Shown: positions 13,324 through 24,778 of the stretch, one piece after another
Position numbering within the stretch: the stretch's first letter is position 1
Layout of the letters: each line of letters begins with the position of its first letter
Assembly: GCA_947652605.1 (NCBI GenBank)
Contig: OX393581.1
Coordinates: 25,476,788-25,540,787, forward strand
Reading direction: 5' to 3'
From: Elmis aenea
Lineage: Eukaryota; Arthropoda; Insecta; Coleoptera; Elmidae
DNA length: 64,000 bases
Notes under the pieces: model-generated
Told to the model about the DNA's origin: nothing
The model's database searches: none
The model's input: the letters and a program-made list of their open reading frames with translations, nothing else
Made by a program: the position numbers and the translations under genes

Positions 13324-13896
13324 CAGGGTGAGGCATCACTTATGACACCCCCACTTATTTTGTTATTGGAAAGATTTATCAAAAAAAGTTTCAAATAAAA
13401 TCGCAAAAGAATAATTTTTATATTGTATTAACTAATTTACATTAGTAGGCGTTGAAAATGATACAGAACGGTAAATAATGTATTACAGTAGTTTTGCGTT
13501 AACCGTTTAAACCTTATTAACTTCTTTCAAAATCTTTTGCCATTTGGTATCATTTTCAAAGCTTTCTAATGTAAATTAATTAATACCGTACGCTTTTAGA
13601 ACAAAAATGTTCTTTTGCGATTTTCTTAAACATTTTGTTATATAAGGGTATAAAAGTTTTAGTGCGTTGAAAAGAGAAAGAAAATGTCTTTCAAACCGTA
13701 TAAAAAAATATGTATCGTGCCATTAAAAAAAAACCAATATGGTGCCGCAACTCCTAAAAAAACAAAAGAAAACAAAAAACTGACATGACAACATTATGGG
13801 AAATATTGTATCAAAGAACTTTTATTTGAAACTTTTTTTGATAATTCTTTCCAATAACAAAATAAGTGGGGGTGTCATAAGTGATGCCTCACCCTG
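13324..13896. mobile_element. CAGGGTG foldback MITE, about 573 bp
   Basis: The tips are CAGGGTGAGGCATCACTTAT and its exact reverse complement. The element is flanked by TA on both sides (13322-13323, 13897-13898). The arms stay paired through GACACCCCCACTTATTTTGT and a TTGATAAATC region. A second, smaller inverted repeat lies inside (CATTAGTAGGCGTTGAAAAT against CATTTTCAAAGCTTTCTAATG). The 92-codon frame on the minus strand at 13822-14100 is arm sequence and not a gene. Confidence 0.85.
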
Positions 13897-14264
13897 TATA
13901 TGTCCCAGTAAAAAAATCCCAAAAAAGTGTCCAAATGAGGATTTATAGCAATTTTGTATAATTTTGACCTTTTTTGAAATAAAATGTAATATGTCTGATA
14001 ATAACACGTTCTTAAAAAAATCAGGCTTAAAAGGGTTAAATGTGTTTTTTCCCCTTTTAAATGAGATATTACTTGCTATATCTATTTTTATAAATATCAC
14101 AAAATTAAGAAAAATTGTATTTTACCCATCACTTATCAAGCTATCTATATAAAAAAAAGAACTAGTTAAATGTCAAATGATAGTAACCATTTGTCTGCGG
14201 TATCATTTATTAGAATTTCATATTATTGTTGTGTAATTCGATAGTCTTTGTAGTAATTGTTATA

Positions 14265-14477
14265 ATGATGGGTACATTTAAAAATAGCGAAAAATTTGAC
14301 ATGTTGAGATGCTACATTATTTACCATAAAAACTGTGTAGAAGCTGAGCGAATATACTTGGAGCTATATCCCGAGAATCGGCAACGAAGGGTGCGTAATT
14401 ACAGAAATTTGGATATAAATTTAAAAGAATATGGTTTTTTTCGAGAAACCAACCAAAGATCCAAAACAAATCAATAA
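14265..14477 (+). CDS. DUF4817 (helix-turn-helix) fragment of a Tc3-like transposase
   Basis: The frame reads as the N-terminal DUF4817 domain found on insect Tc1/mariner-type transposases. It contains FDMLRCYIIYHKN, then CVEAERIYLELYPE, then RVRNYRNLDINLKEYGFF. In the family this domain is thought to bind the transposon ends. A full transposase is around 330 residues; here only about 65 residues remain and the catalytic DDE domain is absent. Compared with the copy at 43261, a one-base insertion in the T run after the YGF codons shifts the last dozen codons, so the tail RETNQRSKTNQ is probably a frameshift product. I chose the start at 14265 because homology begins there; the frame itself opens at 14226. 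Confidence 0.65.
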   Translation: MMGTFKNSEKFDMLRCYIIYHKNCVEAERIYLELYPENRQRRVRNYRNLDINLKEYGFFRETNQRSKTNQ

Positions 14478-15177
14478 TTAATTAGAATTATCTATTTTAC
14501 ACAGTTCTATTGCAAAGAATGTAGCATTTCAACATTTAAAATTTTTAATTAGTTCTAAATGTGCCCATAATTATATGATCACAAATTTGCAACAAAGGCT
14601 ATCGAATTACACAACAATACTATAAAATTCTAATAAATGATACCTCACAAATAGTAGGTAACTATCATTTGACATTCAATTAGCTGTTTTTTGTTTTCAT
14701 TTTCATAGATAGCTTGATAAGTGATGGATAAAATACGATTTTTCTTCATTTTGTGACTTATTTATAAAAATAGATATAGCAAGTAACATCTCATTAAAAA
14801 GAGAAAAAAAAAACACATTTAACTATTCCATAGCCAACTTCGCAGCCCATAAGAAAAAATAAAATTAGGGGAAATATCTCAAAAATGATAGGTGTTAAAA
14901 AAATCTGAAATGACAGTTACCTTCTTTATTAAAAAGTACCTTGAGAAAGTACAAGTAAAATTGTTCCAATGATAAAGACAAAAAAGGTATAAAAGAAAAA
15001 GAAATTCGATATTTTCATTTTTTTTGCTACAACATCTGAAGTACGAGGAATTTTGTACTTTTTAAAATAGATTGTAGCTCCTCTCATACTTAGGAATAGT
15101 TCATCTAATTTAAACAAACTTGTATCTCTTTTAATAAGCGAGATCCCCATGCTGGAAATATAATCTGGGACACCCTG

Positions 15178-15647
15178 TATAGCTAGCGGCTTGTAATAAA
15201 ACACTGAGTTAAATTAATAAAGTTATTTTATATTTATTCATTTGTTTTTAAGACCCTGACTTGTATGTTTGCTTTCTGTGTAGTATAATAATTACAGGGT
15301 GATCGTTTTATGACTAAACTATTGTTTACATTACGACTAAAAACGTGTTTCAATTTGATTTCATTAGTACATGATCAAGATACGTCATATTACCTGGAAA
15401 AAATATGTGCAACAGATCAACGGATATTGACGTAATGTTTTGCATTTTTGTGGCTTAATCGTGACAAAAGTTATAAATTATAGGCTTTATAATGATTACC
15501 TATACGTGCTAAAACTTCGTTTAATAATTGCATAGAAATAAATTTTATATGATGCTATTCAATTTAGCATTCAAGTTCTAAATAATAGTACACAACTTCC
15601 TTCCTGGTCTGTAAATTTTGATTTGCTAGCGATTTATGTTGTGTGTA
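15178..15647. other. Unassigned AT-rich sequence
   Basis: A short spacer between two foldback elements. It contains one CAGGGTGATCG string near 15295 that may be an isolated tip. Confidence 0.4.
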
Positions 15648-16815
15648 CAGGGTGGCCTATTTTCGATGCCCATACAGGGTATGTCGGTTATTATCACAGA
15701 TAGAAAAAAAAACAAGTACGTAGTCTCGTTTTATTTTTTTGAGAGAAATTCATTGCCGTAAACAGATTTTTGACATCTTTTTTAATTTTCGAAATATAGC
15801 CAAAAACAGATTTTTGTCAATTTTCAAAAATGTTAAATATCTCGCTTAAACGAAAAGATACATAAAAACTTAAAAGACGTTGTTAGAATGGTTTTTTGTC
15901 CTTAATAAGATAGCGATGTTCATTTGTTTTTTACTCATATCAATACCAATAAATTACACCTAACTTTCTTATTTTAAATGGCAACCATAAGCAGATTATA
16001 TATTTTTGAAAAGCGCAAACAATAAGCTTTCAATTCATATCAAAGCCAACTATGGTTGCAATTTAAAATAAGAAAGTTAGGTGTAATATATCGGTATTCG
16101 TACGAGTAAAAAACAATTGAACATCGCAATCTTATTAAGCACAAAAACCAGACCAAAAATGTTCTTAAAGTTTTTTTCTATCTTTTCGTTTAAGCAAGAT
16201 ATTTAACATTTTTAAAAGTGCCAAAAATTATGGCTATATTTCGAGTATTAAGAAAGACATAAAAAATGTAAAATATCTTGCTTAAACGAAAAGATACATA
16301 AAAACTTTAAAGACATTTCTGGCATGGTTTCTTGTCCTTAATAAGATAGCGATGTTCAATTTTTTTTACTCAAACAAATATTGATATATTACACCTAACC
16401 TTCTTATTTTAAATGGAAACCATAGTTGGCTTAGACATGAATCAAAAGCTTATTTTTTGCGCTTTTCAAAAAAACATAATTTGCTTATGGTTGCCATTTA
16501 AAATATGAAAGTTAGGTGTATTATATGAGTAAAAACCAATTGAACATCACTATTTTATTGACAAAAAACCATTTCCAAAATTTTTTTAAAGTTTTTATGT
16601 ATCTTTTCGTTTAAGCGAGATATTTAACATTTTTGAAAATTGACAAAAACCTGTTTTTGGCTATATTTCGAAAATTAAAAAAGATGTCAAAAATCTGTTT
16701 ACGGCAATGAATTTCTCTCAAAAAAATAAATCAAGACTACGTACTTACTTAGTTTTTTTCTATCTCTGATAATAATCGAGATACCCTGTATGGGCATCGA
16801 AAATAGGCCACCCTG
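15648..16815. mobile_element. CAGGGTG foldback with a duplicated inner palindrome
   Basis: The tips CAGGGTGGCCTATTTTCGAT and its reverse complement are flanked by TA (15646-15647, 16816-16817). A second box, ATACAGGGTATGTCGG / GAGATACCCTGTAT, lies just inside each tip. The interior holds one inverted repeat twice in tandem: the segment from TTAAACGAAAAGATACATAA to TTAGGTGTAATA and back occurs about 15845-16205 and again about 16265-16630. The same arm is therefore present four times, in alternating orientation. There is no transposase. Confidence 0.85.
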
Positions 16816-18590
16816 TACATTGATGTGTTTAAAAATTAAATATTTTCCCTTCAATTATATAAAAAAAATGTATAACGTTTTTATTACGGGCAAAGTAAAG
16901 CTACGCTTTGAACATGTTTTGTTTGTACCGTTCGAATGCAATATTGTTAAGTATACATGGTGTTTAACTTTTCAATGACCAATTTAAATAGATTACAAAA
17001 TTTTACCTGTTTTAAATTTAAGATCGAGGGTGTTCAAATTACAAACCACATTTTTTTTGCAAACACTATTTCTTCGTTATTCGCTTATTTTTGTAAATAA
17101 ACATATAAAATATTATATCATTGTGAAGAGAAAAAAAGTCATCACCTAATAAGAATAAGACATTAAAAAAGTATTTTCATTAACTATCTCGCACATATAT
17201 AAACAAAAATTTTACTATTACCATTTTATAGCAAACAAAATCTACCAACATTTTTTTTGTTTTTTGTTTTAGTGTATTAGCAACGATAGCCGAGGTATTT
17301 AAGTTTAAAAATTTTGATCGATTTCGGTTTTTTCGTTATGTCACGCAAGCCATGGAATTTTTAAACAAAACAATATCTTGTTTAAACAACATCTAAATAG
17401 CTTACTTTTGTCCCAGTCTACCCAGCTTGTATTTTCATTATTTACGGAGATAGCGATAATGCCACATCGAAAAGCGAAACACCCTGTATTAAAGTAATTT
17501 TTAATAGCTACATTTAGTTTAACAACTACTTAATCGTTATTTTAACCATCGCATCTTAAGGGGTTGTAAAAGTCACCCTTTTATTATAAAAAAGGAGTGT
17601 CGAATAAGGAACGCCAAATAATTAAATTTTTTAATTGAGTTTTACGTCCACTAAAACTAAATTGAATATTGTCAGTTATTACCCCATAAAACAATGCACA
17701 CTTTTATGTTTTGCTGTTACAAAATGGGCACAAACATTACTTTTATGAGTAGAGATACAAATTACTTAACACACAACGACTTTCAGGGCATCCAAGCTGC
17801 CAACTAGATTCTTCGTAATTTGCTATGTACTGCAGTTCACTTAAAATTATATGTAATTTCTTATTTAGGATTACATTATAAATGCAAGTCTATGTTCAAG
17901 CTTGATGTATTTAACTGTGGGGCAAATTTATGTACGCATTTAGTATTATTTCAGGTTTTTAAAAAACTTCTTTGCAAAATCAATTTTAAAACTCTTAACT
18001 TTATGATTTGAAAAAAAAAAACACTTGTTCTTGCGGTTCAGCCAGCATTTTAATATAAAAGTAACTCGAAGATTAATATATTTTTAACTAAGTAATTCAG
18101 TACAGTTTGCATATGTTTAAAATTATTTGCGCAATTTTCGTTTTTATTCTTCCGGTACTTGGGAGTTTTCTTCTAAATATATGTAACGAATATGAGAGAG
18201 AAATATGCAGAAACATCTACAGAATATTACGCAACCAGCCTGCGTGATTATCGTACCAATATTATATATCATCAGTGGGCGTTGGAGGACAATTTATGCG
18301 GCCATAATTATCAAAATTTAAATTTGCCTAACGCATCTGAACTGGGTCATACAGTGAAACCGTCACGATATTGAAATTAAGTCCATTGGAAAGGAAATAT
18401 TGTTGACATTATTATTTGAACAAAGCAAAGTGAAATGTGTGTGTGTGAATACGCACTTAACATAAAATCTTAACACTTTTACTTGCTTAACTGTTTTTTA
18501 TTACTAGCTTAAACTGTGGGCAAATGCATGTGCAGTTTCGTAGCTGCAAAACATATGTTTTTGTGTGAAAAGTTGTTGTATGATATCGTA
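16816..18590. other. Mostly unassigned sequence
   Basis: No element boundary or gene is recognised, apart from the speculative small ORF at 18113-18247. A right-end-like CACCCTGTATT occurs at about 17480 without a partner. Confidence 0.4.
18113..18247 (+). CDS. Speculative 44-residue ORF with signal-peptide-like N-terminus
   Basis: Starting from the ATG at 18113, the frame begins MFKIICAIFVFILPVLGSF, a short basic start followed by a hydrophobic stretch like a secretion signal. A polar tail with two cysteines ten residues apart (ICNEYEREICRN) follows, then a stop at 18245. It could be the first exon or the whole of a small secreted peptide. In an AT-rich genome, however, chance frames are rich in F, I and L and can look like this. 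I recognise no family. Another frame (18192-18374) overlaps it. Confidence 0.2.
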   Translation: MFKIICAIFVFILPVLGSFLLNICNEYEREICRNIYRILRNQPA

Positions 18591-18900
18591 CAGGGTGGTC
18601 AAAAATCGACGTGTTTATAATTATTTTTAAATTTTTTGTAACACTCAAAAGTAATCAGAAAAACAATTTAATTCTATTAGCTAATTTGCTTTATTATACC
18701 TAAGTGCAATAATTTTTTAGATTTTTGGACTTCTTCGAAATTTTTTTGATTTTCATCGTGATACTTAATACATATTATCTAACGCCGCCATTTTTGAAGA
18801 AAAAACGCTTAAATTTAGACCATGCCTGGAAGAAAACATCCTGGAATTTCTGCAATCGATGCATTACTTACAGGGTCCAAAATTTAATTTTCTTTTAATA
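18591..18900. repeat. Isolated CAGGGTG end
   Basis: TA followed by CAGGGTGGTCAAAAATCGAC at 18591 has the form of a foldback left tip, but no inverted partner is found before the next element. A second TTACAGGGTCCAAAATTT at about 18868 may be another decayed tip. This is probably a truncated copy. Confidence 0.5.
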
Positions 18901-19288
18901 CAACTTCAGACCACTAAACTCGTTTTTTTCAAATACAATTCCCAAACTTTTTTTTCATTTTCTTATGCAAAATTACATTCTGCATCAATCTGTATTAACC
19001 TTTCCTATAGGTACCTATCTGAAACAATTTTCGAGTTATTAAGAGTTTTTGATAAAGTTAAGAAAAATTGTAAGTAATATTTTTAAATAGTAAGCCTTGG
19101 TAATGACAACGAATGCCAATATTAATAACTTGGAAAATGAAAAAAAAAATAAGATGGAGGAAGAGTTCTTTTTTTATATAATAGTCTCAGATGCTAGTCA
19201 AGAAACACCACTGATTGTGAGCAGTAATAGTAATGTTTGTTTTCTAGCGCCTTATCGATTACCTGTGCGATGCGATGGGTTTGCTGTA

Positions 19289-20463
19289 CAGAGTGGACCA
19301 AATTCGAATGTTTTACGAGGTATCTCGGTACCGTAATAGTTGGCTAAAATCTGATATCGGTCTCTTGAACTTTTTTGTTTTAGAAAGAACGCCTCTGTAA
19401 TCAGATTTTTTATATCGCTCTCCATTTTGGCACTACCGACAAAAAATTAAATTTGATCATTTTTGAACATTTAGTTTCTATAACATCTTTATTTATTAAA
19501 ATAGAATAAAATGTTATCAAGGTTTTTTATACAGATTTTTATGCTTAATTTAAAAACCTTTACTTTTAAAATATGAACTAAACTTTGTTTTTTAATAGAA
19601 ACCTGAATTGGCCATGACTTTGTATGAAAGAGCATTTTTGTAGCTTTTCTAAAATATATAGTTTTATATATTTGTTGCAAAAAATAACCTAGATATGGCT
19701 AATTTTGTGAAAATTTTATCATCAAAGTCTGCCATGATTTCGTAAACAAGTGATGTTTGCAATTAATAAACAACTAAACGTCATTTCCCAGTAAATTTAT
19801 AAAGTTTAAAGCGAACCTGAGTATTCTTTTTTATTTTATAACTGTTAATTATGGTATTGTGAACATGGTTGAATTTGAACACTTTAAAAAGTTTAATATG
19901 TTAAAAGTTTACATTGTAAGTAGTAAAAACGTAGCGGCTGCTCCATAATTTACTTGGAAATCACGTTTAGTTGTTTATTAATTGCAAACATCACTTGTTA
20001 ACGAAATCATAGCAAACTATGATGATAAATTTTCACAAACTTAGCCATAACTTTTTTGCATTAACTATATAAAACTATATATTTTTAAAAAGCCATTAGT
20101 ATGCTCTTTCATATAAAGTCATGGCTAACTAGGGTTTCCTTTACAACAATATAAGTTTACTTCATATCTCGAAAGTAAAGGTCGCTAGAAAGTAATGTTG
20201 TTTTTAAATTAAGCATAAAAATCTGCATAAAAAACCTATGTTACATTTTGTTCTGTTTTAATAAATAAAGAAGTTATGGCAAATTTTCAAAAACGATGAA
20301 ATTTAATTTTTCGTCTGTAGTGCCCAAATGGAAAGCGATAAAAATTCTGATTACACAAGCGCTCTTTTCTCAAAAAAATAGCTCAAGAGACCGATATCAG
20401 ATTTCCGCCAACTATTACAGTAACCGAGATACTCCTTAAAACATTTGAATTTTGTCCACCCTG
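19289..20463. mobile_element. CAGGGTG-type foldback (CAGAGTGGACC), about 1175 bp
   Basis: The left tip CAGAGTGGACCAAATTCGAA at 19289 pairs with the right tip ending TTTTGTCCACCCTG at 20463. TA lies on both sides. Arm landmarks are GTTTTACGAGGTATCTCGGT, GATATCGGTCTCTTGA and GAAAGAACGCCTCTGTAATC. The same family, with the same tip, recurs at 46804-48288. The AATTGGCCATGAC / GTCATGGCTAACTA motif sits about 320-340 bp from each tip. Open frames such as 19097-19336 and 19489-19680 run across the arms and are not genes. Confidence 0.85.
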
Positions 20464-22371
20464 TATAGTGTAATGAGTCTGACGGAACCCAAACTTATGA
20501 TATGGAATTTATTCTTGGGTGGGGCACCAAGACTTCATTATATATTTATGCAAAGTGTTAGTTTTTTGTGGGTATTGTATTATTAACAATAAATGATAAA
20601 ATTTACAAAAACGTGCAGTTTTTTAATATAATTTTAAAGTCATATTCAAAAACCATTTTTTTTTTTAAATAGGTAGCTGAAAACTACACGGTATTCATTC
20701 ACTTAAATAAGGAGTATGCCCCTCAAATCATGTAAAATTTCAATTTCAAATTTTTATGAAAAATGGGAAAACTTTTGACACTAAAGCAAATGGCTTAGAA
20801 CTTCATACACGCGTTAATTAAAACTTACCAAATCACTATTGGCTCTAAATCATTAAAGTTACGCTTGCAAAATTTCTAGGAAAAATTGATAAAGTGCAAA
20901 AACTTAACATTCTTTTCTAATTTTAACAGATTTATGTATGATTGCAGAGCCAATGTGTCTTGAATAACACGTTTCTCTTTAAACTGTTTAAAATTAATCC
21001 GCTAAATTTAAACTTGATATACGTTAATGGTTTGCTGAACAGAGGTCATGGCGATTTTACTGTTTGCCGACAAATAATGGCTGTCATTTTGCACTCGAAA
21101 TTTAATGTGCCTAAGCATTAAAGTGCACTATAATCGCCGCTGTTCCAGACCACATGACCCTGAAATATCTTTATGTAAAAGTGCAGATTGTGGAGGCTGT
21201 TACCGTATTTGTTATCATAGGCCAAGTTTAAAACCCCAAGGTCGGAATAGATTATTAAAAAATGATAATTTATGTCACAAATGTATGCGCAATTCAACTC
21301 AAAATATACTACCTATATGCAACAGCAAAGTTCATCCAAATTAATCTGCATACATACTAATACATTTTCATTATGTTTAAGCAGCGACTAAAACCGAAAA
21401 ATATTTCGTTCGTTCTTTACGTTCCCACTCATAAAATTTCGTTTTCGTAAACCGAAATTAAATAACGGTTAAAACCGGTTTTACAGTTTTTTTTTGTCAC
21501 CAAGTCACCATCCTTTTTTTTTTACAAAATCAAGAGCAGATATCTTTCTAAAGAACGATCGCCAAATGTCAAAAGGACAGTGTTGGCAACCCTATTAATA
21601 CGATGAAACCCCAATTATTCGAATATTCGATTATTCAGATTATAAATACTTCGTATGCATTAATATGTAAATCAGCATAATTGGTCTTTAAATAAAAACA
21701 AATTTGGTTTGATTTTGTACTTTTGGTAATAAATGTGAGATATAAAATGTTTGTAATGAATTTTAAAGTCCATTTTCATTTTTGTTTCTTAACAATCGTT
21801 GGGCCCCCGCTAAATTGTAAACGAGGATATGTTCGGTTTTGATCATTACGGACGGCATACTGTAGACTAGCGAATAGCCATATTAAATTTACAAAATTCT
21901 TAAACACATTTAACGTACAACCAAATAAAATGTGTGCATTTTATTTATTATAACACCCGTCAGGTAAAACAAAAAACGCAACTAGTTTGTACAACCCATA
22001 GATCATCAACGTCAAATGTGATATTTTTAAACCGTTAAAAATGACGTGATTATTACGTGCCCTTTTGTTGTCCAACAGGTGTATATTATTTATTGATGAT
22101 CCAATCAACAAATTAGAAAGAAAGAATATCTGTGCCGTTACTTGTGTTGCACGAAATTGCAAGTATTAGCAATAAAGTTGTTTATACATAATGTATAATA
22201 TAGGGAAAAGTGAAGCTCACTTATTTCAAGTGAGATATTTTACTACCTTGTGAAGGAAGTCTTCCCAGAATAGACGGAAAATTCGCGTTTGTGTTTAATG
22301 AATAAAATATAAACAGTGATAAAGGAATTACTTATTTCGTTTTTGTTCTTGCACGAAAAATAATAATTTCG
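20464..22371. other. Mostly unassigned sequence
   Basis: No element boundary is recognised. The stretch includes the cysteine-rich frame at 21105-21344, listed separately. Confidence 0.4.
21105..21344 (+). CDS. Unrecognised cysteine-rich ORF, 79 codons
   Basis: The frame is less AT-rich than its surroundings and contains nine cysteines, including a cluster reading CKSADCGGCYRICYH and a later CHKC pair. Paired cysteines could mean a secreted disulfide-rich peptide, a zinc-binding piece, or an old transposase tail. I recognise no family. The frame stays open a few codons upstream of the ATG at 21105 and closes at 21344. No splice sites or signal sequence are obvious. Confidence 0.22.
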   Translation: MCLSIKVHYNRRCSRPHDPEISLCKSADCGGCYRICYHRPSLKPQGRNRLLKNDNLCHKCMRNSTQNILPICNSKVHPN

Positions 22372-22407
22372 TTTTCGGGGGTAATTACGTTTTCGGGGGT
22401 AATTACA
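22372..22407. repeat. 18-bp tandem duplication
   Basis: The unit GTTTTCGGGGGTAATTAC occurs twice in direct tandem immediately before the inverted-repeat element at 22402. The second copy overlaps the first bases of that element. Confidence 0.75.
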
Positions 22408-22610
22408 CGAGAGCTTTGTTTTTAGCCGGACAAACTTGCGTTGCTACGAAAGTTTGGTTGCTAGGAAAGTCGACGAGACAAAATTGTCTGATAAAACAAC
22501 GAGTTGTTTTATCTTTGACAGTTGTCGAGTCAAGAGTTACCTAATAGCAACTAAACTTGAGTTTAGTAAAAGCAAGTTTGTCCAGGATAAAAACAAAGCT
22601 CGAGTGTAAT
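22402..22610. mobile_element. Short inverted-repeat MITE, about 209 bp
   Basis: The ends pair as ATTACACGAGAGCTTTGTTT and its near reverse complement, and the pairing continues through GGACAAACTTGC and a TTGCTA box. The centre contains two GACA/TGTC-rich stems (AAAACAACGAGTTGTTTT). There is no coding capacity. The superfamily is not clear: TAAT-like flanks are present but the target duplication cannot be fixed. Confidence 0.65.
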
Positions 22611-24630
22611 TCGGTACGTTAACTGCACGAATAAATTATAACCTTCAAATAATAACTAACAAAACGTCAAAATCTTTTAGTCATAAGTCGGTTGCATGGG
22701 AACAAAAGTTACATGCAAAAATGCAAGTGGATATTTAGTTAGGTACCTTTTTATCCGCTGTCATAACGACAAAACGTGACGTCATTATGGAGAATGTAAC
22801 ATATGAGTGCAGTTATCGTTATTATAAAAATTTTTATTAATTTCGTTTAGCGTTTCGTTCCGTTCTCTGTCCCTGTGTTCAAACCTATAAACTAAAATTT
22901 AAATTGTTTAATAATGTACTAATAAAAACCCAATTTCAGTCAAATTTTTGCATACCCTTTTACACAAGTGAATTAATTACTTATATTATGCAACGAAATA
23001 TAAATACTTGTCATTTTATTATTCTTGTAAACCGGATTAATTTATACTGTTTAATTTTGCTTGGACTCAGTGATTAATATGTATTACCATAATGGGCAAG
23101 TTACTTAGGTGTCACTTAAAAGTTTCACAATCTAATTTATTAACCATCAAACAGCATTTCACATTTTGACCCAAAATATTTTTTTAAATGCAGGCATTTA
23201 AAAAATCAAACCTGAAAGCATAGTATATACTTAAATTATTTGAACTATTCATTTGTGAAGAATCTATTATAGAATTGCTAGACCAATATTGACACTCTTG
23301 ACTCTTTGTCAGTAGTAATCTTATTTTTACCAATCATAATTGAATATAATAAGCTGCATTAAGTTTTGAAGCTGGTCTAGAATTGCAGTTTATGTTTTAG
23401 GTACTAGGTATATAGTTTAAAGTATATTTAGTTTTCGTTAACTTATTGATTTGATATCATTTATTAAATAAATAATTTTACGCAATCCAGACTAATTATC
23501 GATAAGTAGTTTTTAGGAAATGTTGTCTCGTAGGAATAATTGCTAACCTTCGTAATTAACAAAATTGTGATTTTGAATCACTCACTGTTTAATTCACATT
23601 GCATAACTTTACAACGTGTATGATTATTTAAAAAATATTTAATGTTGCAATTAATCTCACGATGCTTGGTGCTGTAAATTGATTACATTCCAATAATTTT
23701 AACCCACATTAAGTAAATATTTATGAATTGTAATTAATATGTATTATTATATTTAACAAACAATGGCAAAGCCAAAACTAGTATCTCCGAATAAGGTGAC
23801 ACCTAAAATATGCTGATAACTACCTTAATAAAGTGAAATCTAACCCGGAACGGTATGTATATCTCCTAAAAATAAGTGTTTAGCTTTATGAATATTTTGT
23901 GTGTAATAAGTACTAAAATTATTAATTCAGTTGGCTTTTATCGATGTATTCTCTTTTATGCAAAGAAGGTCGTATGGGTGTTTAATATACAGTAATGCAA
24001 TGCTACTATACCTAGTTCCTTTTGCTTAAGTGTTATAACTCATCATAAAATTTATTATTTATCATAAACGTTGTGACAACAAGTGTTGCGTTAACTCATA
24101 ACGATAAGAAAATCTTGCCTTTCTCTTCGTAATATGTTTGGTTCATTCAGACTATTAAAAAAATTGTTGATTGTGTCGTATTCGAGCTGCCTTTCAGACG
24201 AAAAATCAAATGCCTATTATTGTTGAAAAAAAAAAACAACTAAGTTTACAACAATAATAAATTATTTACGTCTTATTGTTGGTATACACAGGGTGTGTAC
24301 GAATCGGTGTATAACATAACACGACATACTAAAGTTAATGAACATGTGTCGATAAAGCAATGCCAACAGTACCTACACACAGAAAATTTTGCAATAAAAA
24401 GACATACAAAAATTAAATTTATCCCTGTTAAGCGTTAAATTGCGGTACAACAATTTGGCAAAAAATTTCTTAATTATGACGGTTAGCTATAAACACTTAT
24501 AAATTTGTGAAAAAATGCAGGTCCTTTGCGGTTTTTTTGTTCAAATTCAATGACGCGCCGCCATTACCCTAATTTGAGCCGCTGATATAAAGTGCGTTAT
24601 AAAACATGGTTAAATAACCACAATCTATCG
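22611..24630. other. Mostly unassigned sequence; one isolated CAGGGTG tip
   Basis: Apart from a CAGGGTGTGTACGAATCGGT tip at 24289 with no inverted partner, nothing is recognised. Open frames are short. Confidence 0.4.
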
Positions 24631-24778
24631 CAGTGATGTCCAACCTTTTTGAGGCTGGGACTTTAGTTATTTCAAAACTTTGGCGGGCTCCTTGATCGCA
24701 GTTATTCCCCCCCCCCCTTTATGGCGAAAAAACAAACATCAAAAATTAGACATTTGAACAACTTTTATTAAATACAAG

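Larger units (their letters stand above)
12329..14039. mobile_element. TTAA (piggyBac-type) element inserted in the foldback's left arm
   Basis: TTAA at 12329-12332 and 14036-14039 bounds an insert whose tips begin CCCTTTCGAGTC on the left and CCCTTTTAAGCC (reverse complement) on the right. Removing it restores GGAATAGTTAAATGTG. That junction is seen uninterrupted in the right arm (reverse complement at 14814-14830) and in the second copy near 43005, so this is a clean paralogous empty site. No piggyBac transposase is left. Inside are a hAT MITE at 12531-13042 and a foldback at 13324-13896, plus GGGACATATACGTCCC-like palindromic motifs near the left end. Confidence 0.8.
11975..15177. mobile_element. 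CAGGGTG foldback transposon with DUF4817 ORF, copy 1 (Tc1/mariner-type)
   Basis: The left tip CAGGGTGTCCCAGATTACAT at 11975 pairs with the right tip ending TGGGACACCCTG at 15177. The arms continue as long inverted repeats through GCATGGGGATCTCGCTTATT and GTACAAAATTCCTCGTRCTTC. With the inserted TTAA element removed, each arm is about 600 bp. They flank a single-copy centre of roughly 350 bp that encodes a DUF4817 helix-turn-helix domain. The right flank has TA; the left flank reads AA, so the duplication is decayed. The element is split by the TTAA element at 12329-14039: the intact right arm and the second copy at 42651 both read straight through the insertion point. The catalytic domain is missing, so it is non-autonomous. 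Confidence 0.85.

Noticed and set aside
24300..24630. A full foldback starting at the CAGGGTG tip at 24289
   Set aside because: No inverted partner was found before the hAT tip at 24631.
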